Origin: DATIRA01 sp963766505
GTDB lineage: Bacteria; Pseudomonadota; Gammaproteobacteria; Steroidobacterales; Steroidobacteraceae
Assembly (NCBI GenBank): GCA_963766505.1
Contig: CAVYAL010000001.1
Location: forward strand, 186,001-250,000
Direction: 5' to 3'
Length of the DNA: 64,000 nt
Both the position numbers and the translations under genes were made by a program. How positions within the stretch are numbered: position 1 is the stretch's first letter; every line of letters starts with the position of its first letter. Shown here piece by piece: positions 26,901 through 34,869 of the stretch. The notes under the pieces are model-generated. The model was given only the letters and a program-made list of their open reading frames with translations, was not told the DNA's origin and searched no databases.

Positions 26901-29732
26901 CAGCTGCTTCAGGCCCGATCCTACTGGCGCATGAAAGGCCTCGTCGTTGACCTCGTCATCTGGACCGAGGACCGGTCCGGCTACCGCCAGCAGCTCCACG
27001 ATGAAATCATGGGCCTTATCGCGAATGGCGTTGAAACCAACGTGATCGACCGTCCAGGCGGCATTTTCGTGCGGCCCGCCGACCAGATTTCGCTGGAAGA
27101 CCGGCTGCTGCTGCAGTCCGTTGCGCGCCTCATCATCGTCGATGGCCGCGGTAGCCTCTCGGAGCAACTCAAGCGTCAGCGTCCCCCGGAAGTGAAGATA
27201 CCGGCCCTGCAGGGTGTTGCCACGCGCGCCTCCCCGGCACCCGTGGCCATGATCGGCCCCCGTGCCGACCTGGTCCTCACGAACGACGTCGGCGGATTCA
27301 CGCGTGACGGGCGTGAATACGTCATCACGCTGGCGCCCGGGCAAACGACGCCGGCCCCCTGGGTCAACGTGCTCGCGAACGCGGACTTTGGAACGGTAAT
27401 CTCCGAGAATGGCGTCGGATACACGTGGAGCGAAAACGCCCATGAGTTCCGCCTGAGTCCGTGGCACAACGATCCCGTCACGGATGTCAGCGGGGAGGCG
27501 TTTTACCTGCGCGACGAGGAGACCGGACGCTTCTGGTCGCCGTCGCCTCTGCCGGCTCCCGGCGAGGGCACTTATGTCAGTCGGCATGGCTTCGGCTACA
27601 GCGTCTTCGAGCAGGACACCGCCGGGATCCACTCCGAGATGACAGTCCACGTCGCCCTGGACGTCGCGGTCAAGTTCTCGGTGCTCAAGGTTCGCAACGA
27701 CTCGACCCGGGCGCGCCGGCTATCCGCGACCGGATACGTGGAATGGGTCCTGGGCGACCTGCGCGCGAAGTCGGCGATGCACGTGACGACCGAAGTCGAC
27801 CCGACGACCGGAGCGCTTTTCGCGCGCAATCCGTTCAACTCCGAGTTTCCGGATCGAATCGCGTTTTTCGACGTAGATGAGGCGAGCCGCAGCCTGACCG
27901 GCGACCGTGCCGAGTTCCTTGGCCGCAATGGGTCGCTGCAGCAGCCTGCAGCGATGGCACGCACACGACTGTCCGGCAGAGTCGGTGCCGCGCTCGATCC
28001 CTGCGCCGCGATCCAGGTCGGCTTCGAACTTGCCCCGGGACAGGAGCGACAGCTGGTCTTTCGCATGGGCGTCGGCCGGGGCATCGACGATGCCCGCGCA
28101 CTGGTGAACGGGTCCCGCGGGTCCGCGGCGGTGCGACGCTCGCTCGAATCCGTGTGGGAGTACTGGAAGCGGACGCTCGGCGCAGTGCAGGTCGAAACGC
28201 CTGACGAATCGGTCAACGTCATGGCCAACGGCTGGCTCGTCTACCAGACCCTCGCCTGCCGATTGTGGGCGCGCAGCGGGTATTACCAGTCCGGCGGCGC
28301 GTTCGGCTTCCGCGATCAGCTGCAGGACGTCATGGCGCTGATCCATACCGAGCCGCGGCTGGTGCGCGCGCACCTTCTGGCATGCGCGAGCCGGCAGTTC
28401 GTTGAGGGTGACGTCCAGCATTGGTGGCATCCGCCAATGGGTCGCGGCGTACGCACGCGCTGCTCGGACGATTATCTCTGGCTGCCGCTCGCGACGTGTC
28501 GCTACGTGTTCGCGACCGGGGACACCGGGGTCCTTGATGAAATGACTCCGTTTCTTGAAGGCCGCGCTGTCAACCCGGAGGACGAGTCCTACTACGATCT
28601 GCCCGGCCGTTCAGGCGAATCCGCCTCGATCTACGAGCATTGCGTGCGCGCCGTTCGTCATGGATTCAGGTTCGGCGAGCATGGCCTGCCGCTGATCGGC
28701 TCCGGGGACTGGAACGACGGCATGAACATGGTCGGCATCCACGGCAAGGGTGAAAGCGTCTGGCTGGCCTTCTTCCTGTGCGAGGTCCTGCGCCAGTTCG
28801 CAAGGCTCGCACGCAATCGCGGCGACGCGGCCTTCGCAGAGGAGTGCGATGCCGTCGGCCAGCGACTGCGCGCGAGCATTGAGCTGCACGGGTGGGATGG
28901 CGGGTGGTACCGCCGCGCTTACTTCGACGACGGGACGCCGCTCGGCTCCGCGACGAGCCCCGAGTGCCGGATAGATTCCATCGCGCAGAGCTGGTCGGTG
29001 CTGTCCGGCGCAGGCGACGTCGCGCGATCACGCCAGGCGATGGACGCCGTGGACGAACAACTCGTCAGGCGCTCCGAAGGGCTCGTCCAGCTGCTAGACC
29101 CGGCCTTCGACAATTCGGAGCTCGATCCCGGCTACATCCGTGGCTATGTGCCCGGTGTGCGCGAGAACGGCGGCCAATACACCCATGCTGCAATCTGGGC
29201 ATCGATGGCGTTCGCTGCGCTGGGCGACAACCGGCGCGCCTGGGAACTGTTCACGATGATCAACCCTGCGAACCGCGCGCTGTCGAGCGGCGACGCCCAG
29301 AGATACAAGGTCGAGCCGTATGTCGTCGCCGCGGACGTCTACGCTGCGTCGGAGCACATCGGGCGCGGCGGCTGGACATGGTATACGGGCTCGGCGGGCT
29401 GGATGTACCGCCTTGTCCTGGAGTCCCTGCTTGGACTGCGGCTCGACGTCGACAAGCTGCGTTTCAATCCCTGCCTGCCGGCGCACTGGCCGTCCTTCAG
29501 GATTCATTACCGCTACCGCGACACGCCGTACCACATCGTCGTCACGCAGGTGCCGGCAACGGATGAGAACAGGACGAGTGGGGTAACCGTCGTGGTCGAT
29601 GGCACGGTACGTCCTGACGGTGCCGCGCCGCTCGTCGATGACCGGCGAGAGCACACCGTCGAGGTGAGCGTCTTCGGCGGTCCTGTCGCCACGGACGGTG
29701 ACGCGGCGATTTCGCTGAGCCGGAAAGCATGA
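20919..29732 (+). CDS. ndvB: Cyclic beta-1,2-glucan synthase-like protein (GT84/GH94, NdvB family)
   Basis: A giant inner-membrane enzyme of about 2937 residues. An N-terminal cytoplasmic region is followed by membrane segments near 425-487. A glycosyltransferase domain has LDTDTQLPRDA (DxD-type) near residue 643. Two more membrane clusters lie near 837-882 and 963-1008. A glycoamylase-like domain (about 1345-1595; SWSGSMFEYLMPLL, WGMSESGYN) and two beta-sandwich repeats (from about 1640 and 2117) precede the GH94 phosphorylase catalytic domain (GFRDQLQDVMAL, GSGDWNDGMN near 2593). NdvB/Cgs proteins build and cyclise periplasmic beta-1,2-glucans from UDP-glucose, for osmoadaptation or host interaction. 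TTG 20874 would add 15 residues; ATG 20919 (or TTG 20916) sits behind AGGAG. It is the sole gene between two tRNA fragments. Confidence 0.9.
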   Translation: MFAGGSLFARTRRVTDRLGRRRLAFDVSPPEPPLRSELFSDDQMEQHGRYLAGSHTLARGRAPDQLLPRLADNEEVLHGVFDQLTEAVTTDRRVSPAGEWLLDNFYLIEEQIRAAKRHLPRNYSRQLPRLAHGPSAGFPRVYDIALETVAHGDGRIGLHGLRRFLAAYESGTTLNLGELWAIPIMLRLALIENVRRVALRVAAARVDRDLADGWSGRMITAVNTDPKSLILVIADMARSNPPMSAPFVSEFVRGLQRQSGALALALTWIEQRLAEDGLTTEQLVQAGNQIKSADQVTIGNSIDSLRFLASMDWRSFVESLSVVERVLCEDPAAAYAGMDFATRNSYRLVIERIARRSDQTERQVAEGALGLARDAAVRTDADDDERSRRAHVGYYLVDRGLGELERAARFRRPANEVVRTAVRRFPLFAYLGTIAVITAAISGYLFSTAQADGLAGWRLALVTAIAVLATSQLAVALVNWLATMLVKPSAIPRMDFSDGIPASSSTLAVIPTMINSIGNIDDLVEMLEVRFLANRDENLRFGLLTDFRDAATESMPADGALLDHASRRIEALNTLYGGDAFFLFHRPRRWNPGERAWMGFERKRGKLADLNWLLRESSRASASERFSLVVGNLDVLAGTRYVITLDTDTQLPRDAARQMVGTMAHALNRPCFDDRLGRVRGGYGILQPRVSPSLPGTNRSRYARMHSGEAGIDPYTRTVSDVYQDLFDEGSFIGKGIYDVDAFEQSMGGRFPDSRILSHDLLEGCYARSGLLSDVELFEDYPSTYAADAARRHRWMRGDWQIASWLLPWVPGAGGQRYRNPLSALSLWKIADNLRRSLVPIALLLMLLVAWIVLPSALAWTLVAVAIVLVPSLLQSMLPFLRKPQDATVRQHLAGTARSAATQLTQAGLALACLPHEAFAGADAALRTSWRMLVSRRRRLEWSPSGDPANDGEAGLPGSLRSMWATPVIAFATATCLALMRPSALILAAPILLLWLAAPAVTWWLSRPLIQPRPRLTDEQEVFLRSLARRTWAFFDTFVGPEDNWLPPDNVQTHPGPTVAHRTSPTNLGLALLANLVAHDFGYLSSGRLLDRTARALRSMASLERYRGHFYNWYDTQNLKPLLPIYISTVDSGNFAAHLLTLRVGLLALADQPILSRRVFDGLADTLGVASESRAGDMAAPHTELCRELDAAIAAGVTTLGDARRRLDRLAKLADKAASSGAAAVAAAADTDSQQDWARALLDQCRAARDEVALLAPWTSLTAPPSGLEGLMPNARLPTLREIAGLEVQVQPVIAQALAAERDDTRRAWLLALRGSIAAGSALARQRISSIEDLARQANEFAIPDFDFLYDAPRRLLTIGYNVTERRRDASHYDLLASEARLSSFVAIAQGQLPQENWFALGRSLTLAGGNPVLVSWSGSMFEYLMPLLVMPDFPDTLLGQTSRSAVRRQIEYGRQCGIPWGMSESGYNMVDAHRNYQYRAFGVPGLGLQRGLVDDLVIAPYASALALMIEPEAACENLQRLATEGVLEQYGMHEAVDYTPSRIPRGQTRAIVRSYMAHHQGMSLLSFADLLLDHPLQKRFASDPQFQATMMLLHERIPRSAAFLAHPAALPLAHAAAETAALPIRVISRPDTPAPEVQLLSNGRYHVLVTAAGSGYSRWKDLAITRWQEDATRDHSGSFCYIRDTATGVFWSNASQPTQKKPESYEAIFTEGRAEFHRRDRVEDSLIETRTEIVVSPEHDIELRRVRLINRSGQRRTLEITSYVEVALAPPAADALHPAFSKLFVQTEILRAKKAVLCTRRSRAQGERPDWMFHLMSVSSVDTGDMSFETDRAQFIGRGRSLASPRALVVVDPLTGSQGPVLDPIVALRQVVILDPDQTATIDLVTGATASRDTAEHLIDRYQDRHLANRVFDLAWTHNQVVLQQSGISEAEAQEYERLAGSMIFANASMRADASVIMRNRRGQSGLWGYAISGDLPILLLQIADLANIGLVRQLLQARSYWRMKGLVVDLVIWTEDRSGYRQQLHDEIMGLIANGVETNVIDRPGGIFVRPADQISLEDRLLLQSVARLIIVDGRGSLSEQLKRQRPPEVKIPALQGVATRASPAPVAMIGPRADLVLTNDVGGFTRDGREYVITLAPGQTTPAPWVNVLANADFGTVISENGVGYTWSENAHEFRLSPWHNDPVTDVSGEAFYLRDEETGRFWSPSPLPAPGEGTYVSRHGFGYSVFEQDTAGIHSEMTVHVALDVAVKFSVLKVRNDSTRARRLSATGYVEWVLGDLRAKSAMHVTTEVDPTTGALFARNPFNSEFPDRIAFFDVDEASRSLTGDRAEFLGRNGSLQQPAAMARTRLSGRVGAALDPCAAIQVGFELAPGQERQLVFRMGVGRGIDDARALVNGSRGSAAVRRSLESVWEYWKRTLGAVQVETPDESVNVMANGWLVYQTLACRLWARSGYYQSGGAFGFRDQLQDVMALIHTEPRLVRAHLLACASRQFVEGDVQHWWHPPMGRGVRTRCSDDYLWLPLATCRYVFATGDTGVLDEMTPFLEGRAVNPEDESYYDLPGRSGESASIYEHCVRAVRHGFRFGEHGLPLIGSGDWNDGMNMVGIHGKGESVWLAFFLCEVLRQFARLARNRGDAAFAEECDAVGQRLRASIELHGWDGGWYRRAYFDDGTPLGSATSPECRIDSIAQSWSVLSGAGDVARSRQAMDAVDEQLVRRSEGLVQLLDPAFDNSELDPGYIRGYVPGVRENGGQYTHAAIWASMAFAALGDNRRAWELFTMINPANRALSSGDAQRYKVEPYVVAADVYAASEHIGRGGWTWYTGSAGWMYRLVLESLLGLRLDVDKLRFNPCLPAHWPSFRIHYRYRDTPYHIVVTQVPATDENRTSGVTVVVDGTVRPDGAAPLVDDRREHTVEVSVFGGPVATDGDAAISLSRKA

Positions 29733-29758
29733 AGGCCTACGCGCTAACGTAAGCCTTT
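29732..29758 (+). terminator. Rho-independent terminator of the glucan synthase gene
   Basis: A ten-base stem with one mismatch and a six-base loop, ending in TTT, begins on the last base of the stop codon and ends ten bases before the second tRNA fragment. Confidence 0.6.
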
Positions 29759-29768
29759 GATGCAACTT

Positions 29769-29811
29769 GCGCGCCCGGAGAGATTCGAACTCCCGACCTT
29801 CTGGTTCGTAG
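29769..29811 (-). repeat. Partial tRNA-Arg duplication, candidate attachment site (middle)
   Basis: Forty-three bases identical to 38254-38296 and to 20593-20635, again from the anticodon loop to the acceptor end. The encoded CCA is changed by one base (CAA). It lies between two cargo modules and separates them. Confidence 0.85.
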
Positions 29812-29997
29812 GCCGAAACGTTGTAGTACGGTTCTTCAGTATTCAATCACTTGCGGCGCTTGCCATTGTCAGTACCTGCCGGCCCAACGCACAGTTAGGG
29901 CACACCCAGTCACCGTTAGCCGCAATCTAACCCCAGTGCCCTACCCCACCTGGCATACCGCCGCTTTCGGCCAACAGCCGTCGCCCAGCCGAATGCC

Positions 29998-31098
29998 CTA
30001 ATGCGGACGGTCGCCGGCCTTCGCCACTTCACTACTCTGGCGGGCAGTCGATCTCCACTGCCGCGGAGTTCTGCCGGTCCAGCCCTTGAAGGCCCGAGAG
30101 AAAGCACCCGGCCTGGAGTAATGCAGCGTTGCGGAGATTTCTCCAATCGGCATTCGAGACTCCTCGAGCAACTGTCGCGCCAGCTCGCAACGTACACCCT
30201 CCAGCAGTTCCTTGACGCTGCTGCCCTCGACCTCGAGTCGTTCTCGTAGCCTGCGCGACTTGATTCCCAGCACTTCGGCGACCTTGTCGCTCGAAGGCGG
30301 CATCGCGATGATCATTCGGCTCAGGGCCCGGACCGTCTGCTCCGTGAAAGAGTCCGGCCGGTTCGCGTCGAGCTCGGCGGCAAGCGCCAACAGCCGGGCT
30401 TTCACGTTTGGGTCGGCGCCCGCAATGGGCTGGTCCAGATAGCGTGCAGGAAATACCAAGGCCGAGCGTGGGGCATCGAATCCGATCGGTGCGCGAAAAA
30501 ACGAGCGGTACGGTCCCGCCGCGCGCGGTCGGACATGCGCCAGAGTGACGGCGGATGGCGTCCACTTCGAGCCGCACAAGCGCCTCATGACGGAACAGGC
30601 GATGGCGATGCTGGCGTCCAGTATCTGCGCAGTGCCGGGCGTGTTTGGATGGTGGATGACGTACGCAAATTCGGTCTCGGCAGTTCCCCGTGGAATGAGC
30701 GCCGCAACGCCGCCGCGGTCGTGCAGGTGCACGTGCGCGATGAACAGGCGCAGCGCCGCACGCACCGACTCCGCGTGCCCGACCAGATCACCGGCGATAC
30801 CGGCCGCAGCGGAACCGGATCGGATGCCGACGAGCAGGCCGAAGTGAGGGCACCCGGTGGCGGCCGCACATTCGTCGAAGAGTTGACCCGCCTGCCCGAA
30901 CGGCAGGCGTCTTCTGGCGTCGGTGAACGCGTCCATGTCGATTCCGACACGATCAAACACGGACGCTGGTTCCACCCTCAGTTCCCGGAGCAGGGGCGGA
31001 ATGGCCTGCAATGACGCAACGGACAAGTCCGAGGCTGTCAGCAGCACGCGGCGCGCGGCCGCGCGTACCGGCGCAGGGCCGTTCCTGGGTGACGTCAT
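29998..31098 (-). CDS. AraC-family regulator, divergent from the sulfatase operon
   Basis: A 366-residue transcription factor with an arabinose-binding-like sensor domain (about 35-230; CAAATGCPHFGLLVG) and a C-terminal helix-turn-helix pair (VAEVLGIKSRRLRERLEVEGSSVKELLE-type first helix region, then TLHYSRPGAFSRAFKGWTG). Start codons of this gene and the arylsulfatase are 91 bases apart on opposite strands, so it is the probable regulator of that operon. It belongs to the same subfamily as the regulators at 19007 and 36956 but is clearly diverged from them. The C-terminal end lies about 190 bases from the middle tRNA fragment. Confidence 0.85.
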   Translation of the reverse strand: MTSPRNGPAPVRAAARRVLLTASDLSVASLQAIPPLLRELRVEPASVFDRVGIDMDAFTDARRRLPFGQAGQLFDECAAATGCPHFGLLVGIRSGSAAAGIAGDLVGHAESVRAALRLFIAHVHLHDRGGVAALIPRGTAETEFAYVIHHPNTPGTAQILDASIAIACSVMRRLCGSKWTPSAVTLAHVRPRAAGPYRSFFRAPIGFDAPRSALVFPARYLDQPIAGADPNVKARLLALAAELDANRPDSFTEQTVRALSRMIIAMPPSSDKVAEVLGIKSRRLRERLEVEGSSVKELLEGVRCELARQLLEESRMPIGEISATLHYSRPGAFSRAFKGWTGRTPRQWRSTARQSSEVAKAGDRPH

Positions 31099-31189
31099 CC
31101 CGGCAAACTAGCCGCAGCCGCCGGAAATGTGAAGTCATGGCGGATCGAAGCGAGTAACGTGCGAAGGTTCAACAGGAGGGAAACCAGAG

Positions 31190-33550
31190 ATGTCCAGGTC
31201 ACTTCTTGGCATGGCGATTGCTGGCTGTGCATGGGGATTGGTCGCCGCGCAGGCGCTTGCGGCAGAGCGTGCGCAGCTCGATCGGACGGTCCTGCCCATC
31301 CAGGAGCCGGCGCGACCCACCTACAAGGAAATCGACGCGCGCAACGTCAAGCCGCCGTCGCGATTCGAGGTCAAGGCGCCGGAAGGCGCACCCAATGTGG
31401 TCATCGTCCTGATCGACGATCTGGGTTTCGGCGTGCCGACGTCGTTCGGCGGCCCGGTCTCGATGCCGACGCTCGACCGGCTTGCGCAGGGTGGCCTCCG
31501 TTACAATAACTTCCACACCACGGCGTTGTGCTCGCCGACCCGTGCGGCATTGAAGTCTGGTCGCAATCACCACACGGTGAACATGGCCTTTATCACCGAG
31601 ATGGCCACTGGCTTCCCGGGCGCCACCGGCCAGATCCCGGACGCAGCCGCGCCGCTGGCCGAGACGCTGAGGCTCAACGGCTATTCCACGGCGGCGTTCG
31701 GCAAGTGGCATGAGACGGCGGCTTGGGAAGCCAGCGTCGCAGGTCCATTCGATCGCTGGCCGACCCGCCAGGGCTTCGACAAGTTCTACGGGTTCCTGGG
31801 CGGAGAGACGAACCAGTGGGCCCCGTTCCTGTACGACGGCACGGCTGTCGTCGAATTGCCCCACGATCCCAATTACCACTTCATGACCGACATGACCGAC
31901 CACGCCGTGGCGTGGATCAAGTACCAGAAGGCGCTCGCTCCACAGAAGCCGTCGTTCGTCTATTTCGCTCCTGGCGCGACCCATGCGCCCCACCATGTGC
32001 CGAAGGAGTGGATCGCCCGTTGGAAGGGCAAGTTCGACCAGGGCTGGGACAGGATTCGCGAGGAGACCCTCGCGCGGCAGATCAAGATGGGCGTCGTGCC
32101 GAAGGGCACCCGGCTCGCGCCGAAGCCACCCGGGATCCGGGACTGGGACACTCTTTCGGCCGACGAGAAGCGCCTGTTCACGCGCCAGGCCGAGGTGTTC
32201 GCGGCGTACGTGGAATACACCGACCACGAGATCGGCCGCATGCTCGAAGCGTTCGCGGAGGTCGGCCAGGCCGACAACACGCTCGTCGTCTACATCGCTG
32301 GCGACAACGGCACCAGCGGCGAAGGCGGACAGAACGGCATGTTCAACGAGTACACCTACTTCAACGGCGTGCAGGAGACCGTTGCGGACATGCTGCAGAA
32401 GATCGACCAGTGGGGCGGACCCGAGACTTATCCGCACATGGCGTCAGGCTGGGCCGTCGGATTCAATGCGCCCTTCGGCTGGATGAAGCAGGTGCCCTCG
32501 GACTTCGGCGGCACGCGCAATGCCATGGTCGTCTCCTGGCCAAAGGGCATCAAGGCGAAGAACGGTCTGCGCCCGCAGTTCAGCCACGTGATCGACGTGG
32601 CTCCGACCATACTAGAGGCCATCGGCCTGCCGGAACCGAACGTGGTCAACGGCACGCCGCAGATCCCCATGGAAGGCACGAGCCTAGTGTATTCGTTTGA
32701 GGATGCCCGTGCACCGGAGCGCCGCACGACGCAGTATTTCGAGATCGCCGGTAACCGCGCCATCTATCTGGACGGCTGGTTCGCCCGCACGATCCACAGG
32801 GCACCGTGGGAAGCGAAGCCGCGCCGAACCCTGCAGGACGACTCGGCATGGCAACTGTACGACACGCGGTCCGACTTCAGCCTGGCGAACGACCTGGCCG
32901 CGACGAATCCGCAGAAACTGGCGGAGCTCAAGGCGGCTTTCCTGCAGCAGGCCGAGAGGTATCACGTGCTGCCGATGGACGACCGCGTCTTCGAGCGGCT
33001 CGACGCTGCCTCGGTGGGCCGGCCCGACCTGATGGGTGGCCGCACATCGATGACGCTGGCCGACGGCATGACCGGAATGATGGAGGGCGTGTTCGTCAAC
33101 GTGAAGAACCGCTCCAAGACCATCACGGCGGAACTGAAAGTACCGCAGGGGATGACCAGCGGCACCATCCTGGCGCAGGGCGGCCGCTTCGGCGGCTGGT
33201 CGTTGTACGTCAAGGACGGCGTACCGGCCTACGACTACAACTTCCTGGGACTGCAGCAGACCAGCATCGTGGGGAGCCAGCCGCTGACGCCCGGCAAGGC
33301 GACCGTGAAGTTCGCATTCGCCTACGACGGCGGCGGGCCGGGCAAGGGCGGCGTCGGCACACTATTCATCAACGGCGAGAAAGTGGGCGAGGGCCGCATC
33401 GACAAGACGCAGGCCGGCATGTTTTCCGCGGACGAGACGGCGGACGTGGGGATTGACCTCGGCACCCCGGTCGTCGAGTCGATCGGCTCGGAGGCCAGGT
33501 CCAGGTTCAGCGGCCACATCAAGAAGGTGACGGTCGAGGTGACGCAATGA
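31190..33550 (+). CDS. Exported type I arylsulfatase
   Basis: A 786-residue sulfatase that hydrolyses sulfate esters in the periplasm or outside. A signal peptide (1-24, ALA cleavage) is followed by the alkaline-phosphatase-superfamily metal motif LIDDLGFG (74-81) and the signature CSPTR (Cys114), the site converted to formylglycine by a maturation enzyme, which is not encoded here. FGKWH and GDNGTSGEGG are further conserved active-site segments. The last 200 residues form a beta-rich accessory region (GRFGGWSLYVKDG, GTLFINGEKVGEG). Its stop overlaps the start of the glycine-zipper gene. Sulfatases of this long form act on aryl or alkyl sulfates; substrate not predictable. Confidence 0.9.
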   Translation: MSRSLLGMAIAGCAWGLVAAQALAAERAQLDRTVLPIQEPARPTYKEIDARNVKPPSRFEVKAPEGAPNVVIVLIDDLGFGVPTSFGGPVSMPTLDRLAQGGLRYNNFHTTALCSPTRAALKSGRNHHTVNMAFITEMATGFPGATGQIPDAAAPLAETLRLNGYSTAAFGKWHETAAWEASVAGPFDRWPTRQGFDKFYGFLGGETNQWAPFLYDGTAVVELPHDPNYHFMTDMTDHAVAWIKYQKALAPQKPSFVYFAPGATHAPHHVPKEWIARWKGKFDQGWDRIREETLARQIKMGVVPKGTRLAPKPPGIRDWDTLSADEKRLFTRQAEVFAAYVEYTDHEIGRMLEAFAEVGQADNTLVVYIAGDNGTSGEGGQNGMFNEYTYFNGVQETVADMLQKIDQWGGPETYPHMASGWAVGFNAPFGWMKQVPSDFGGTRNAMVVSWPKGIKAKNGLRPQFSHVIDVAPTILEAIGLPEPNVVNGTPQIPMEGTSLVYSFEDARAPERRTTQYFEIAGNRAIYLDGWFARTIHRAPWEAKPRRTLQDDSAWQLYDTRSDFSLANDLAATNPQKLAELKAAFLQQAERYHVLPMDDRVFERLDAASVGRPDLMGGRTSMTLADGMTGMMEGVFVNVKNRSKTITAELKVPQGMTSGTILAQGGRFGGWSLYVKDGVPAYDYNFLGLQQTSIVGSQPLTPGKATVKFAFAYDGGGPGKGGVGTLFINGEKVGEGRIDKTQAGMFSADETADVGIDLGTPVVESIGSEARSRFSGHIKKVTVEVTQ

Positions 33551-34113
33551 AAGGCATCGGGAGAGTCATCGTCGCGACTGCGCTCCTGGCGGTCGGCGCG
33601 CAGGCCCTGGCGCAGGCGCCCGCGACGCCGGCCCCTGCTTCGAAGCCCCTTTCCACCTCGCTGGGCATGGTGGTATTTCCCGCGAAGGGGCAGACGCCGC
33701 AACAGCAAGCCCAAGACGAAGGGGAGTGCTACGCCTGGTCCAAGGGGCAGACCGGCGTTGATCCCATGGCGCCACCACCTGCAGCGGCCCCAGCATCGCC
33801 GCAGGCCACCACGAAGACTCCAGCCGCCGATGGTTCCCGCGTGAGAGGTGCCGCGCGCGGTGCAGCCGCAGGCGCCGTCATCGGCGAGGTGGCAGACGAT
33901 GACGCCGGCAAGGGTGCGGCGATCGGCGCCACCGCGGGGGTCATCGCGGGCGGGCGGCAAAGCCGCAAGAACCAGCAGCAGGCTGCACAACAGGCGACGC
34001 AGCAACAGCAGCAGGCGACGCAGCAGGCGCAGGCCGCGAATCAGCAGCAACTCGATCTGTTCAGGAAAGGCTTTGCGGCGTGTCTCGAACCGAAGGGTTA
34101 CACCGTCAAGTAG
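33547..34113 (+). CDS. Exported glycine-zipper protein (YMGG-like)
   Basis: A 188-residue protein with a signal peptide (1-22, ALAQ). It has a Pro/Ala-rich segment and an alternating Gly/Ala zipper (about 98-138; GAARGAAAGAVIG, GAAIGATAGVIAGG), then a Gln-rich stretch of repeated QQA/QQQ (about 144-172) and a short C-terminal domain with one Cys. Glycine zippers of this type insert into or span the outer membrane. ATGA overlap with the sulfatase stop indicates translational coupling, so it may assist sulfatase localisation or envelope insertion; that role is inference. Confidence 0.75.
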   Translation: MKGIGRVIVATALLAVGAQALAQAPATPAPASKPLSTSLGMVVFPAKGQTPQQQAQDEGECYAWSKGQTGVDPMAPPPAAAPASPQATTKTPAADGSRVRGAARGAAAGAVIGEVADDDAGKGAAIGATAGVIAGGRQSRKNQQQAAQQATQQQQQATQQAQAANQQQLDLFRKGFAACLEPKGYTVK

Positions 34114-34122
34114 GAGCCAACC

Positions 34123-34713
34123 ATGACCAGGCGCGACGTGATCGTTGTTGCAGCAATTCTACTTGGCGGCCTCGTGCTTCACGGCACCGCCGAATCGGGG
34201 ATCTTCTCGAAGAAAGGCACACCGGATGAGCAGCGCGCCGAAATCCGCAAGATGCGGGACCAGACGCTCAAGGAGCTCTTCCGGGTCCAGCCCGACGCCA
34301 GACGTCAAGTCGAAAAGGCTGCCGGCTACGCCGTCTTCAGCAATTTCGGCATGAAGATCCTGGTCGCCGGGGGCGGCAGCGGGACTGGCATTGCAGTCGA
34401 CAACAAGACGAAGAAGGAAACATTCATGAAGATGGCCGAGATCCAGGCGGGCCTTGGCTTCGGCGCTAAAAAGTTCCGGCTGGTGTGGGTGTTCGAGAAG
34501 AAGTCGGACCTGGATCGCTTCACCAATTCCGGATGGGAGCTTGGCGCGCAAACGACGGCCTCCGCGAAGGTTGCGGGCCAAGGCGCTAACGTGGTTTCCG
34601 GCGCCGTGTCCGTGACGCCGGGGGTCTGGATCTACCAACTCACGGATGACGGCCTAGCACTGGAACTCACAGCCAAGGGAACCAAGTATTACAAGGACGC
34701 CGATCTGAATTGA
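34123..34713 (+). CDS. Exported SYLF/YSC84-domain lipid-binding-like protein
   Basis: A 196-residue protein with an N-terminal hydrophobic signal (about 5-20). The remainder resembles the SYLF (YSC84) domain: AAGYAVFSNFG, then a Gly-rich GGGSGTGIAVD, IQAGLGFGAKKFRLVWVF and a late Gly/Ser-rich strand. SYLF proteins bind phospholipids and are often exported in bacteria. It begins nine bases after the glycine-zipper gene, completing a three-gene operon with the sulfatase. Expected location is periplasmic, at a membrane surface. Its contribution to sulfatase function is unknown. Confidence 0.75.
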   Translation: MTRRDVIVVAAILLGGLVLHGTAESGIFSKKGTPDEQRAEIRKMRDQTLKELFRVQPDARRQVEKAAGYAVFSNFGMKILVAGGGSGTGIAVDNKTKKETFMKMAEIQAGLGFGAKKFRLVWVFEKKSDLDRFTNSGWELGAQTTASAKVAGQGANVVSGAVSVTPGVWIYQLTDDGLALELTAKGTKYYKDADLN

Positions 34714-34869
34714 CTGGCCATGCTCTGGTACCGATCGCGAACGCATGAGGGTGCCGATGGCTCGCGTCGTTCGGTGTTGCTGCCGAAGGCGCGTGCCGCA
34801 GGTGCCGTCAGCTGGCCCCCGCGAATATTCCTCGCGCGAGACGCGAATCGACGACGCAGTCGAGGCGCG

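Larger units (their letters stand above)
20591..29811. mobile_element. Inner att-bounded module carrying the cyclic glucan synthase
   Basis: The segment between the two partial tRNA-Arg copies (20591-20635 and 29769-29811, same orientation, identical over 43 bases) is about 9.1 kb and holds a single intact gene of 2937 codons. No integrase, excisionase, transposase or conjugation gene is present. Layout fits a recombinase-free, cis-mobilizable island remnant; a segmental duplication of the tRNA fragment is the alternative. Confidence 0.5.

Noticed and set aside
25581..27650. Long minus-strand frame of 689 codons within the glucan synthase gene
   Set aside because: Antisense shadow in high-GC DNA. 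The plus-strand frame has clear GH94 and sandwich-domain motifs throughout.
29732..29768. Hairpin before the middle att copy considered as an integron attC site
   Set aside because: It lacks the R/L core consensus and spacing. A simple terminator explains it.
29094..29846. 250-codon minus-strand frame starting upstream of the middle tRNA fragment
   Set aside because: Its start is again the translated tRNA fragment, and the rest is antisense to the glucan synthase gene.
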